From NCBI GenBank assembly GCA_029204225.1, contig CM055093.1, positions 31,693,777-31,757,776 on the forward strand: a stretch of 64,000 nt of DNA. The letters run 5' to 3'. Made by a program: the position numbers and the translations under genes. Shown one piece after another: positions 1 to 11,730 of this stretch. Numbering within the stretch: the first letter of the stretch is position 1; every line of letters begins with the position of its first letter. The notes under the pieces were generated by a model. The model made no database searches, had not been told where the DNA came from, and saw only the letters and a list, made by a program, of their open reading frames with translations. This DNA is from Diphasiastrum complanatum. Its lineage: Eukaryota; Streptophyta; Lycopodiopsida; Lycopodiales; Lycopodiaceae.

Positions 1-348
1 CTCCGCCTGCTGCTTCTTCTTCTCCTCCTCCTGCTTCTGCTTCTTTTCTCTTTAATCTGAGTGTATTTTTCCAGGACTATCTCGAGTCTCGGCGCCACCG
101 CTTCTTCCCTCTGCTCAATCAACCCACCTCTAACGTCAGGCAATCGACAATTTCTCCTTTTTATAGTTTCTCCTTTTAAGGATTGGGAGATGGGGAATTT
201 TATATCTATTCTATATTCTTAGGGTCAAGAGCTCAAAAGTCTCAATGGATCTTTGTGACAAAATCTATCCACACTTAGAATAATTACTAGGAAGATCGAT
301 GTGTTTTGTTGAAGTGATGCAACATCTTGAGATCATCACTATGGACTA

Positions 349-567
349 GGTAGCAGGCGTGAGCAGGCCCGTTACCGGCTGTAGCATGCAGCCTTCAATG
401 CACCTCGCCGCAGGGGCGGTGAGGTGCATTGAAGGCTGCATGCTACAGCCGGTAACGGGCCTACGGCGAGGTGCATTGAAGGCTGCATGCTACATGGTAG
501 CAGGCATGCTCAAGCCTGCTACCTGTCGTAATTGAAGTTTGGGCCTTTCAATTGAAAGGCCCAAACT
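349..567. repeat. Cluster of long palindromes / foldback sequence
   Basis: Three inverted repeats lie side by side. Arms 365-406 and 421-462 are perfect 42-base complements; with one G-T pair they extend to 410/417, leaving a loop of about 6 bases. Arms 496-505 and 514-523 form a 10-bp hairpin around an 8-base loop. Positions 536-567 are a 32-base perfect palindrome with no loop. The right arm at 421-446 is repeated directly at 468-494. The 10-base word at 496-505 also occurs at 349-358. It could be a foldback transposon, or terminal structure of the Helitron remnant that ends just to the right. No coding potential was seen. Confidence 0.85.
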
Positions 568-950
568 AATATGGGTTTAAACTTCTCCTATATGATCCAA
601 TAAGAATCTGCCACCTGTCCACTATGAGTCCAAATGACAACAAGGGCGTGTGGCAAGCCACTTGGCCCTGCCTTAGGTTGATATTTTATTTTATTTTACA
701 TGTGTTAGAGTAAATGTAAATGTGACACAAAAAATGGGGAAAGGCATCTCAATACAAAAAAATTGCATGTGGGAAATGTGATTGTTAGAAGGTGGTTTAA
801 AAGTTATTGTTTGATGCAAGTCAAAAAGCAGGGCAGTTACAAGGTTGTTCTGATCTTGTCCAAGAATGTGATGACAATAATATTGCTCTCTATGTTGAGC
901 TCCATGAGAACCAACACCACTTCCAGCAATAGGAACTCGATGAAGGAGAC
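568..950. other. Non-coding stretch
   Basis: AT-rich sequence with only short chance ORFs. It lies downstream of the endonuclease end of the - strand Helitron remnant and may hold that element's 3' non-coding terminus. I could not identify a definite terminus. Confidence 0.4.
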
Positions 951-2330
951 TTACACGATATTTGGGTCACTATATAGGTAATAAATTGGTGAGTGGTCAC
1001 TCCAGTAACAGTGTGTGACTTCGTAAAAGTTTTTCGAGTTGTGTGCATTTGTCCATATATGATCTAATTGGCTTCCATACAATGTTGTTGGTGTAGTGAT
1101 AGTTTGTTGGAAACCATGGTTTTGCATGAATGTCGTAAGATGGTTGGCATGGTTGTTGCAAGCAACCATATTGATATTGAAGTCTCCAAGAATGGTCATT
1201 GGTGTTGGTATGTCTGTGGATGCATTTTATAATATTTCTTCTATTGTATTCAAGAAACTCATCATATTTGAATTCAGTTTTCGATACACTGCAAGCACAA
1301 TCATACTATATGGTTTGTTCACATTGAAATAAGCTTTGATAATTTCTGCGACATTTGTATTGTGTATGTCATAACAATGCAATTGTTGGGTACGGTCATA
1401 GTATATGGTTGTGCCAGAGAATCAGTAATTTTGTATGGCATGGAAATTTCTGGTCAAGTATGATGTTTGGTTGTGGTTTCTTGTTTCTTGGAAACACAAG
1501 ATATTTGAGCTCATCAAATTGTAATCCGCTAAAATATCAATTTCATGTTTTTGCAATGAGATAGTGTTTAAAGACTGAATAACAAGGTGTGTAGTTTTGA
1601 ACTGCTCCATGATAGGAATTTGAATGCGCCAATTTGCATGATTGCGAAGGCGGTGCATTTCTTTTCTGATACATGGGTCGACTTTCAAATGTTGATTATG
1701 GAGCGGGGTGGTTAAATATAAAATTTCGTATTCTAGGTAGCGCTATATGTCAAGCCATGTTTGTTGGTTCCGGTAGGATTGAAAATTACATGTTCCATCG
1801 TTAGACCTTGTGCACGATGTATAGTACTAGAAACAGCAAGTTGTATAGGAAATTGGTTTTGTGTAATAGTATTTAAAAATGAGGATCCTATTTGGAATTT
1901 AGGAGTGTATGTGCACAAAATTCTATCCACTATAAAGAAACATAAAGCTTGGAATGTAGAGTTTTTGATCTCGGGTATATTGAGACAACAATTTAAATCA
2001 AAAGGAAGAACTTCTTTAATTATGCATGAGCATGCATGCATTGTCAGGGTGGGAAAAGCATGTATATCTACAGTGTCGTACGGTACACAAAACATGTCAC
2101 AAAAATGTTTTGTATCAATATGGCAATGTATGCTTGATTGGGGCAAAACCAGATTGCTTGCTTTTTCAAGAAGTAACTTTTTTCCCTCAAGAATCGAACC
2201 AGATGAAACAACATGGGGCACTATTTTAGCAAGATATCTTTGACCTTCTAGTATGAGATTAACAATATGGTGTATCTCATTATATTGACAGTGGTGGAAA
2301 TAGATGCAACCAAGAAAAGATGATCAAATT
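951..2330 (-). pseudogene. Helitron RepHel C-terminus fused to AP-like endonuclease (Helentron type)
   Basis: Reading the - strand downward from about 2330, the frame shows the C-terminal part of a PIF1-type helicase. At 1733-2221 there is a motif-VI-like stretch (FPIQLAVSSTIHRAQGLT) followed by GLTYSA, the counterpart of the family's VYVALSRV. After a stop or frameshift at about 1733 the helicase tail continues (KEMHRLRN) and runs in frame into the start of an endonuclease/exonuclease/phosphatase domain, whose CFQETR motif lies near 1480. The endonuclease continues at 951-1199 with ILGDFNIN, the SQLDHIWTN motif and a terminal SDHSP. Plant Helitrons normally encode Rep plus helicase alone; a C-terminal endonuclease is the hallmark of Helentron/Helitron2 elements. 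The Rep domain and N-terminal helicase are not visible. Stops near 1250 and 1422 show it is dead. The element reads toward the palindrome cluster at 349-567. Confidence 0.75.
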
Positions 2331-3292
2331 ATAGGCCCAAATTCAGGTTCTCAAAAAAAGGTCTGTAATCGTGGTAAGGCAGTAGCAACAAACATGGAAA
2401 ATCTTTGGAAATGGGTTGGGAAACAATTGTTATGGTCACAAGTTGGTCGTCATCATTTACAACGTTTTTGAAAGGTAGGCGTACGTGGGACGCAGTCGTA
2501 GTCTTGATTGCTAAGATTACACCAATGCTAATTCAGCAATGCACTGGAAAGCTGCAATACGAATCAAAATCAGTCTGAAGTTATGAAATTGCTTCTAATT
2601 AATAACACATAACATGTGTACGACTAAAAGAAACATATTGTTTATAGCATAAAGTACTTCTAATAAACAAAACATACCATGTATAAGATTGAAACGAACA
2701 TAAGTTACGGAATTACTTCTAATTAGTAAAACATAACATATATAAGATTGAAATGAATATATTGTGTCCAGCATAAATGACCGCTAATAAATAAAACATA
2801 CCATGTATAAGATTGAAATGAATAGATTGTTTTCTAGCATAAACAAAATGTGTGCTAAATAATTGTGTTTAAAAAAACGAATATTACAAACCACCTCATA
2901 TGGAATGGGTTTCGCGTGACAAAGTTTTATTAGTACGATATATATAGTTTGCATTTTTCTAGAAGGCCCAACATGTATCTATCGATATTTCTGGTTAAAA
3001 AAACTAGAAGAAAATACCTTTTCCACAACGGGGATGTGTTTCCAAATTGCTAGACGTAAATATTTGAAACATGGTATGTAATTAGAATGGATTCATATTA
3101 ACAACTAATATAAGCACCTTATTCATATGACCCATTTATATCAAAACGTTACTTACATGACACAAGTATTTAAAGTTCAATAGTAAAAGCCTAAGTCGTG
3201 ATAGTATTGGTATTTTTACTACTACTGATACATTTTTTACACAATCTATTCCAGTGTACCAGTTTGTAGACATACAAAATTGAAATCTAGTC
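2331..3292. other. AT-rich spacer between helicase remnant and RPA-like gene
   Basis: No recognisable coding domain. The segment 2590-2850 contains repeated variants of a short AT-rich phrase (aacataccatgtataagattgaaatgaa and similar, about three copies 50-130 bases apart), which looks like decayed short-period duplication. Confidence 0.4.
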
Positions 3293-4929
3293 CTATATGG
3301 ATTCGTATGAAACAACATGACCGTGCTCATCAACTTGAAATCGGCCACGAATATTCAACTTTGCCAAGGTTGTTTGAATATAGTGGGAATTTCCAGATCT
3401 TGAAATTGGGAATGCCTCTCCAAGTGCCAATATTTTGTCAATCCATGCATCTTTGATTTTCAAGTTGGTGATGCCCTTGGGTCCAATTACAGTACCAGAT
3501 AAACAAGGCACTCGCTCCAATGTTGTTGAACGCATACATATGTAACAAAACGGAATGTTATTTCGAAAAGCAAATTTGTCATGCTTACAAGAAATGCAAA
3601 CATGCTCGAACCACGGCGCATTGATTGCTTTCAAATAAAGGCGACCTGTAACCTACAGAATAACAAAGTATGCAACGATTTTTCATGTCAAAAATATGTT
3701 ACAGGTAACTGCACAAGCTACGATGAAAAATGTTGAAAATGTGTGTGTAGAACGAATTAGTAGTACATGAAACCAACCTCTACTGGTTTCAATTGCAGGT
3801 TTTTTTTTTTCGCGGTGCACCAATTCTAACTTGTTCCAAAATTCACCCTTAGGAACCACTGCGAAGATTGTTTTGGTCGCAGCCATGAATATCAGAGGCT
3901 CCGATTTTTTCCACACCCCTAAATTGTGAATACTATAGAAGACTCTTTGCTCATTTTCATATGAATCAAGTATTTGTTCAAGTATATGATTTGTATCTGG
4001 CCAGAATATATTATGTACAAGCCACCAAAGCACACACAATTCCATTCATACGTGTTTTTTTTTTTTGAGGTATGACAGTGCTAAAAATCTTGCATCGCAA
4101 AATAAATGCAATTATTTGTACTCGGATGTACCTTGCCTTCATCAGCTTTTTCGAATCCGTCACAAACTATGATGGACTGTCGATGGAGTTGCATACCAGC
4201 AATGGCAATAATTGCGACGACAACTGTTGCGACCAAGCACGAGTTATGGATGTGTGGATCTTCAACCAATAGTTCCACACAATCTGTCCTAAAATTTGCG
4301 AGGGAAATTTCAAGATAGAAGCTGGTTTTAATATTCAGAGCTGCAATTTTCTCAACTGTTGTGTTAGGCCGGTAGGCACATACAAAATTTGATGTGCCAC
4401 AATCATGTTTAGGATTTTCCTTTTCTATATGAAAGTTTGTTAATCGAATACAATCATTAATTGTCAATTGAAGAAAAGGTGTGCATTGTACCTGGGGAAT
4501 TGACAATGTGATTGTATGATTACTATGAATGTCGGTTAAATCAAATTTTAACACTTGTGGGTATGGCAAATCCTGTGAAAAGTTGCCATATTTTGATAGA
4601 ATTTGGCCTTCAAATATTATATTATTTAAGCCTAACTCGATATCATCTATGTAGAGTTGTCAAATTCCTCTTTGTTGAACACAAGGCAGTGGATTGGAAC
4701 TAAATGCAGGTGGATTGATTTCCAGACCTTGTGGACATGACTCCACACATTGTTCAAACAGCTCATGCGGTGTGATAGAGGTACGAGCGCCATCAGTAGA
4801 TCTAGTTGCCAGCAGGTCTGTTGTTGCCCGTTTACATATTTTTGGGACTACCGTACATGTAGACGATTCTTGAACTAGGCCGCGTTTTGTTGTTGCAAAT
4901 GAACTCGTAGCCTTTGCCATCATAAACAT
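3293..4929 (-). pseudogene. RPA1-like single-stranded DNA-binding protein, probably Helitron-carried
   Basis: Several - strand segments resemble successive parts of replication protein A large subunit. At 4660-4929 there is a linker-like N-terminal piece. At 4081-4650 there is an OB-fold-like stretch (CIRLTNFHIEKENP, then FVCAYRPNTTVEKI), followed by the start of a second OB fold (VVVAIIAIAGMQLHRQS, IIVCDG). At 3683-4045 lies less clear sequence. At 3293-3655, after a plausible acceptor (gttacag), there is a zinc-ribbon-like piece with CISC and CYIC pairs in the order of the RPA1 C-terminal zinc finger and OB fold. RPA1 homologues are commonly carried by plant Helitrons, and the helicase-endonuclease remnant lies just downstream on the same strand, so I infer one element. 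Exon borders are uncertain and the reading frame shifts between pieces. A diverged host RPA1 copy is the alternative. Confidence 0.5.
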
Positions 4930-5425
4930 GCATAAAATTTATTCCATTCAGGTTTTTGAAATGACTACGTTATGTACTTTACTTATAATTGTTGTGACAT
5001 CACTTGAAGGTTTGGTTGCTTGTAAGTCTTGTTCAAATTGACGTAATTCTTCTGCAATGTACAAATACATGTATGTTAAAAATCACTGATATGTATTAAA
5101 CCAAAAGTAAGCATTTTGATTTTGAAAATGGTAGCTCTTAATAGTACCATCAGGCAGTCGCAATTCCATGTGTGTTGTTATGCCTTGTAGCTCCTTTGTC
5201 AAATCCACAATCGAAAATAGCAATAAAGCTTTGTGAATATTTGATTTAAAAAAAGGTTCAGTTATAATGGATTCACATAAAAAATGTAATATTACCATCA
5301 GTTAGGAAATCGGCATCGTTATTTATTTGGTGTTCCGAATCTCAAATCTCCATCTACATTTATGAACGGAACCATGCAAAATAGTTAAACGTACGAATCA
5401 TGCATGTTTCTAGTGGCCAAAGCAC

Positions 5426-5803
5426 TCACCCCGTTGCAAGAAAACAAATACTCCCACTGGTACCTGCTGGTACCTGCTGCCACCATCCCACCGCACAAGT
5501 TAGCACATTAGCAAACATGGCCGACCAAAAGTGACCGGTGAACTTTGGAATGCGATCGCTCACAATATCACTTAGTAATCCGTAAAGCCTAAACATACGC
5601 TCTACAAATATCCGAGCTAAATCAGAAGTCTTCCTTGTGGTCTTTACTGGAATAAACGTAGCCAATTTGGTAAGACGGTCGACCATAACTATCATGCCAA
5701 AATTATGCAAATGTAGTGTATTTTTTAGCAATACAACTACATGAAACCTGATCAGATATTGCGGTGTAGCACATATAGTACAGTCCACATTTGTACACAA
5801 CAA
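5426..5803 (-). pseudogene. Ty3/gypsy integrase core fragment
   Basis: The - strand frame contains MIVMVDRLTKLATFIPVKTT, then LARIFVERMFRLYGL and IVSDRIPKFTGHFW. This is the stretch of a gypsy integrase catalytic core that carries the second aspartate (normally SDRD.KFTG.FW; here D is followed by I). Sequence on both sides of about 5480-5730 is unrelated. It is an isolated core fragment of roughly 80 residues without zinc finger, third catalytic residue, RT or LTR. Confidence 0.7.
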
Positions 5804-7186
5804 AACGATGACACTGTTTATATACAGTATTCGATGATGTTAATTGATATCTATATTATGGGCACAGTTAAAGCTTATCCTTGCAAGCAAATCACATGTA
5901 AGTATTGGATTTTTCAACAATATACAAGATGTGTACCACCATATTCTCCCCGTTACATGACCCCAACTTTACGGTATCAAGTGAAGGCAATGCATTTTCT
6001 AGCAACACAACTACATGAAACCAGTTCAGGTATCATTTCCTAGCTAATCAACTCCTATGATTTACCACTTCAAGTGCAAGTTAGTTTACTTTGCAACAAA
6101 ACAATGGCAGTGTAATTACAAATTGTGTACTGGTACTAAGTTCTGAGCTCAAATTGAATTTCGAAATATGTTGCTTGTTGCAAACAAACCACATTCGCAT
6201 TGGATTTGTCTCTACCAAGAACACACAATTTTGCGTGCACCAAGCTTTTCTACATGTTGCATGACCCCAAATCTAGGCATTGAAAACTTTGACTAGATTT
6301 TGGGCATGTCAATTAAGAAATGGTCAATGTTACCAATTATTTATATATGCATTGTTACAATTTCCACCCATCCATCATTTTAGTAATTGTAACTCCGCGC
6401 TTTCTGAATGTTCAGAATGGACTATAATATTCGGCTGTTAATTTAGTATTTTTTTTTTGTTTGAATTAATGACGGTGATGAATTGCAAGCCTCTGCCCTT
6501 GAAATGGCTTTTGGAAATGTCAATACAATGACATGCAAAAGATATCCCAATATTAAACCTATCTAAGTAGTGCAATGAGACAAAATCTATGTACTGTAGC
6601 TTTAACTGAACCTGGCAACAAATACAATCTACTTGTTTGCACTTGGTTTTAAAAAAACCCATCTACTATGAATCCAAGACAAAAACCTAGGCACGCAATC
6701 ATATAGCAATATTATGAAATAGGTACATACAACATGGTTTTTTTTTTTTTGACAAACGTAAGTGGTTTCACTTTGTTGCACCTAACTACCAGTACATGTT
6801 CAAGCAAATGACTTAAAAAGCAAATGGCTTTAAAAAGCTCAAATACATTGACACATATGGATAAATCATATACCGTGTTCGTTTTTTTTTCATATTAGTA
6901 AAGAATGCGAACACCATATTCTTATTAACAATACATTCATTGTAAACTAATTACGAAGTGTTTATTAATATTAATCATATAAGTCCTGAGCTCAGTTACA
7001 GTTTAACATTCACCTACAATTGCAATTCTATTACTTAGTAGTGTTGGGTCTTCCACCAACATCAGTACATAATATTTCATGCACCAGGATTTTCCACCTG
7101 ATGGATGCCAAAACATAAATTAAGTTCCTATAAATTAACGTATCATGCATAAATTAAGATTCTACAAATTAGCATACCATGAACTA
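5804..7186. other. AT-rich stretch without recognisable genes
   Basis: Only short chance ORFs and homopolymer runs. No domain, LTR end or RNA gene was recognised. Confidence 0.5.
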
Positions 7187-7270
7187 GTAATCATGAAACA
7201 TAAATTAGTATACTATGGATTACGGTAGCATGAACTAGCAAGCATGGAACATAAACAAATGGCATCATAC

Positions 7271-7272
<2 letters not shown>

Positions 7273-7316
<44 letters not shown>

Positions 7317-7323
7317 GCGCGCG
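7273..7323. repeat. (CA)n-(CG)n microsatellite
   Basis: About 20 uninterrupted CA units pass directly into about five CG units. Alternating purine-pyrimidine tracts of this kind can adopt Z-DNA. Confidence 0.97.
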
Positions 7324-7340
7324 TAAACCCTAAACCCTCA
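7324..7340. repeat. Interstitial telomere-like motif
   Basis: Two consecutive units of the Arabidopsis-type telomere repeat (CCCTAAA, C-rich strand shown) immediately after the CG tract. Too short to be a telomere relic with certainty; the same word also acts as a telo-box in plant promoters. Confidence 0.6.
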
Positions 7341-7569
7341 CGAAGAGGAAAAAAAAGAAAGAACATAACAGAGTGTTAACCAAAACTCTCGAACCGTACG
7401 ATTATATCCTATGCCAGAATGTCACCACATGCTCCCTCCCTGTGGCGTTTGGGCTTTCCTGTGGAATTGATCGTCCAACAAGAAACATTCGCACCACGCC
7501 TTTAACGGAAGAAAACAAGGGCTACACACCTTCCTAGAATTGAGAGTTGTGGTTACCTTGAACTCTTTC

Positions 7570-7688
<119 letters not shown>

Positions 7689-7899
7689 CCATAAAACATA
7701 ACCAATACATACCGCAAAAACTAAGATCCTACAAATAAAAGGAGCATGAATAAATTAACATGCTACAAATGAGAGTACCATGTACTAGCAAGCATGAAAC
7801 ATAAATCAAAGGACTTCGAATTAGGGTAGCATGAACTAATAAGCATGGAACACAAACGATTGGCACCATACCTACAGGCACACGCACACACGCACACCC

Positions 7900-10264
7900 A
7901 CACCCTAAACCTTATTAACATAATCGCAATATTCAAGCAAATGATAGTATAGATCCAAAATGGCATGGAATAGCTTCAAAGCTTGGTTCTTCATCAAAAA
8001 TTATGAGAATGTCTAAACATATACATGGAGTTTGAGGTAGCCCGAGGTAGAACCACATCCATCCAACTTCTATCCACATCTAAAAGTGTAAACTAGAGTA
8101 TTAGTGACATTTGTCACTTCTCATGCATGCATTTCTACCTACTTTTACCAAGTGTCATTTTTCCAACTAGAATTGTACAAATCATCATGCATGTATCCAT
8201 TTCACTTGCATGCCTTGCATCTCACTATGGATCACTTACAACCATTGCATGTGATATGCCACAAGTTTTTACAAGCATATTAATGACATTTCTAAGTCTA
8301 CAATCTATATGCAAGTTGTATACTACCAACTAGGCATGAAGAACCCATGTAGCTCGAGTTCCTTCTAGGCCAAATTTGGCATTTACATTGTGAAATAACA
8401 AACTTACATAGAAAAAAATCTGTAACAAGCCTAAAGTCAAGATAGATGATTTTTCATTTTCAACACTGGAGATTCGAGGGGGGCCTTGCCTTTCAACTAT
8501 CTGGATGGTGATTTGGGAGGTTCGGGGTTTGGTGTAGGAACAAATGCAATCTCAGATGGCTTTGAAGGACGTGAGGTGTGTGGATGAGGGATGGGTGGTA
8601 CATCATGGAGGATCTCGTCATCGATTTGAAAGATTGTTCCTCCTTGTGAAAGTTTTCAGATCATTAAGATCCAATCAACTTGAAAGATCTTTGGTTAGAA
8701 AGAGAAATACACTACCAATCTCACCAATGTAGAAAAATCAACATCTACACACAAAATGAGATGCAAACACTAATAAAACTTGATCAAACTTGAATGAAAT
8801 GATAAGTATTGTTGTTGTCCGTACGAAACCAGCAAGCTACTATATTTCACACGTGTGGATCCGAAAATAGCAAATATAGATCATTCTACACATAAAATTG
8901 CATGCAATCACAAGTATAGTGCACCAATGGATAGTAGAACCCAAGAGAACCATGTATAAGCATGAAATGAGATAGAGAAGAGAGAAGACCACTCTCTCCA
9001 CAAATTACATCCTTTTATAACAGGTCCAAACCCTATTTGGCCACTTGGCTTTCCCTCCAAAATGCTAACCCTACTATTTTTGGGTCTAGATTCAAAGTAC
9101 CAAACATTCAAATTTGAATCTACTCAAACTCGCCTTCTAACTTTCCCACACTTTCAAAAAGTGTGGAGGAGCATCTGCTGCTGTTGTTGATTATAAGTGC
9201 TGAGATTTTGGATCTGCAGCTACCATTGCTTGTTTTCCACTTCCAGCCTTGCTTATTCTTTCTAAAGGGCCACCATAGCACCATTGTTGAATTGTCGCAT
9301 GGTATATTGTCTCCCTAAGGTGTCGAATAGATTGTATTGGAGCTCATTTACCAACCATACTGCTTATTGGGCTGCAAGGGATAACTGCTCCCAAGGGCCA
9401 ATGTCAAGGAGAGTGCGTGTATAGTTAGGATATGGCATTGGGTTAAAGGGTAGAAAATCATAAACAGGGTTAGATGGAGATGAATGAAAGGCAGGTGTGA
9501 TTGAGAGATGATGGGTGAAAGAGGTGGGGAGATACTGTGTGGTAGAGATGTGTGGAGTGGGTTAGTGGTGATGGTGGTTGATGGAATTCCGGTTAGTAAT
9601 TGTAATGCAAAATCATCTACATTGACTGTAGAGTCAAGTATGGTAGATATTTGTACAAGTGAGGGCTTTTCTGGAAGTGTGGAATTGAAGCCCATGTTCA
9701 GAGGTAGTGACGGCGTGGAGGTGGTAGTAAATGGTGGAGAGTGGTGGTGGAAGTGTGAGAGCAAGTGAGGGAGTGGGGGTTGTGGAGGGTGTCAGTGCGG
9801 ATAGAACCATGCCCATAGGATCAAAACCAAAAGTGTCTGCCTCAACTGAGCTGCCTGTTGCTTGCCACTACTGCTTGTCTGCGTTGTTGGGCCTAGTGGA
9901 GTAAGGCCTCATGCTGCGCTAGGTCCTCCTTTGGGACCTCTAACTTTTTCTATTTCTGAAAAGTTTGTCTCTGAGACGGAAATCATGGAGGCTAAAAATA
10001 AATCGTGCACTGTAAAAAAGTGGTCAAATGAATTATATTTGAGATGATGTGAGACAATTTTTTTGAAAATAATGACTTTTGTGGTTTTCTCAGAGAAAGA
10101 CTATTTGTATGTCTGATCTAATAGTATCTTGATGGTGTGAACAAGAAAGCACAACAAAAAATTTGTCGAAATGGCTGGCAGGCAGTAAAAAAAAGTAAAG
10201 GAGAACTGGAGGAAAGAAAACAACTAATACATGTCAAGATAAAAATAGGGTTCATTGTACTTTC
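7900..10264. other. Unassigned region
   Basis: No conserved domain recognised. At 9348-9816 the - strand has a Ser/Thr/Pro-rich open frame of 138 residues and the + strand a Gly/Val-rich one over the same bases; both look like composition effects of a GT-rich tract. It lies upstream (in - strand sense) of nothing that would make it a gag gene. Confidence 0.4.
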
Positions 10265-11195
10265 TCAGTCAGCTCCCATTGACCACAGTGTCAAGGATAT
10301 TGCCTTGAAGGGTTTAGAGTTGTACATATCCAGAGGCAAAAATTTTATAATGACGTAAGGACCTTGGCCAGAAAATTTTAGTTTGCCTTTAAAGGCTTTG
10401 GCCTGGTATACCAGGACCTTATCTCCAACAGGGAAGTCTCTAAGTTTCAATGATCGATCATGCCATGCTTTTTGTCGACGTTTGTGGACTTGTTAGCATG
10501 GATGCTGATCCGTCGTGTTTCACATAGTTGTTCCAGATGGAATAACTTGTTTGCTAGAGTCTGTTGATTATCGAGCTCAAGATTATAGGCCACTCGAAGG
10601 GAGGGGATATGGAATTCTACAGGCATAACAGCTTCTTGGCCATATGTTAGCTGGAAAGGGGTTAAGCCTGTAGCTCTCTTCAGGGTGGTGCAATAAGCCC
10701 AGAGAGCAGTATGAAGTTTGAATTCCCAATCAGATCGGCTAGATTTGACAATTTTGGTGAGAATTCCACATAGGATTTTATTGTTGGATTCCACCTGGCC
10801 ATTGCACCGTGGATAGTATGGGGAACTTTTGTGATGTACCACAAAAAATTTTGAAAGGAGAGGGAATTACATAGGAGCCTTGCTTGTAGAGTTGTTCCAC
10901 AATTAACGTGTAAGGTTTGGTTTTGAGAATCAACGCACGTTGTTTAGGTTTTGACAAGGAAGGATCCATCTGCCCTGAAGTTAAATATTCTGTGATTGCC
11001 TTAGCCCTCAACTTGGAAAAGGATGGCATCTGGTAAATCATCGTTGACGCCTTGATCAGGGGTGGGACGGTTAGGGATTCGAGACAAATGATTTGCTAGA
11101 AAATGTTGACCTCCCTTATGAACCACGATCCCAAACTCAAATTCTTGCAGTAATAGGATCCATCTAGTAATATGGCCTGTGGTGCAAGTGTCATG
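10265..11195 (-). pseudogene. Ty3/gypsy pol fragment: RNase H tail to integrase C-terminus
   Basis: Read downward on the - strand, 11001-11195 encodes the end of the RNase H domain (ITRWILLLQEFEFGIVVHKG, then FLANHLSRIPN). 10860-11041 is the spacer that precedes the integrase. 10447-10842 is the end of the integrase core (HHKSSPYYPRCNGQVES, the counterpart of the conserved region with the catalytic Glu, and WAYCTTLKRATGLTPF). 10265-10450 is the post-core VGDKVLVYQAK region. The integrase zinc finger and first two aspartates are missing between about 10842 and 10860, so a large internal deletion has occurred and the frame shifts there. The RNase H end is cut at 11195 by the LTR that follows. 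Lineage is uncertain; the LSRI-to-DDLPDAILF spacer is reminiscent of Tat/Athila-type elements. Confidence 0.75.
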
Positions 11196-11716
11196 TGCCA
11201 AATCTCAAACAAATAGCAATAACAATGAAGTAAAGCTAGAAGCAAGAAAAGTACAAGGCAATCATGATAGCATATCAATAGAAAGCTAGAAACATGGAGA
11301 TCTCAATGGAATCACATTATCAATGAAAGGAAGAGTACAAGGCAATGTAAATGGAGCATTAATTCATGTGGATAGGGCACATGAGACCTAGCAATGGAGA
11401 TCCCTATGGCTTGCATTCACAAGGAAGCTAGAAGCTCTCACTTGCAAATGAGCCAAAAGATTCACAAAATGATGTCTCTTGCCTAGTTATAGACAATGCT
11501 CTTACTTTAACTATCTTGAGGGATAGTTAGCCCTTGTTAAGTATTATTAAAACTACATTGGGCCCTTATTGGCCTATTATCCTTATAAGTTACTTTGAAG
11601 GGCCTAAAGAGGGAACCGCCTTGTTCTTAAGGCTAATAGCTCCTTTTGGGCCTACAAAGCTTACAATGGATATTATATTGCCTTAAAAAGCACTGATGTA
11701 CTAAAAGTACATGGCA
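11196..11716 (-). repeat. Long terminal repeat inserted in gypsy RNase H
   Basis: A 521-base segment bounded by TGCCA at 11196 and TGGCA at 11712-11716, giving the TG...CA ends with short inverted termini expected of an LTR. On the - strand it is preceded by a purine-rich tract (11717-11730), which makes it a 3' LTR. It interrupts the RNase H frame of the gypsy fragment at 11195. The matching 5' LTR was not found; upstream in - strand sense is the double-gag gene at 12954-14623. Confidence 0.6.
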
Positions 11717-11730
11717 CTCCCCCTACTTAA
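11717..11730 (-). other. Polypurine tract
   Basis: On the - strand the sequence reads ttaagtagggggag directly before the TGCC end of the LTR, the usual position of the plus-strand primer of an LTR retrotransposon. Confidence 0.6.

Noticed and set aside
1761-2243. + strand open frame of 160 codons
   Set aside because: Antisense shadow of the helicase C-terminus on the - strand.
7324-7340. True telomere or chromosome end
   Set aside because: Only two repeat units; the window continues with ordinary sequence on both sides.
9348-9816. Overlapping Ser/Thr/Pro-rich and Gly/Val-rich frames
   Set aside because: Composition-driven, no domain and no neighbouring retroelement in a fitting order.
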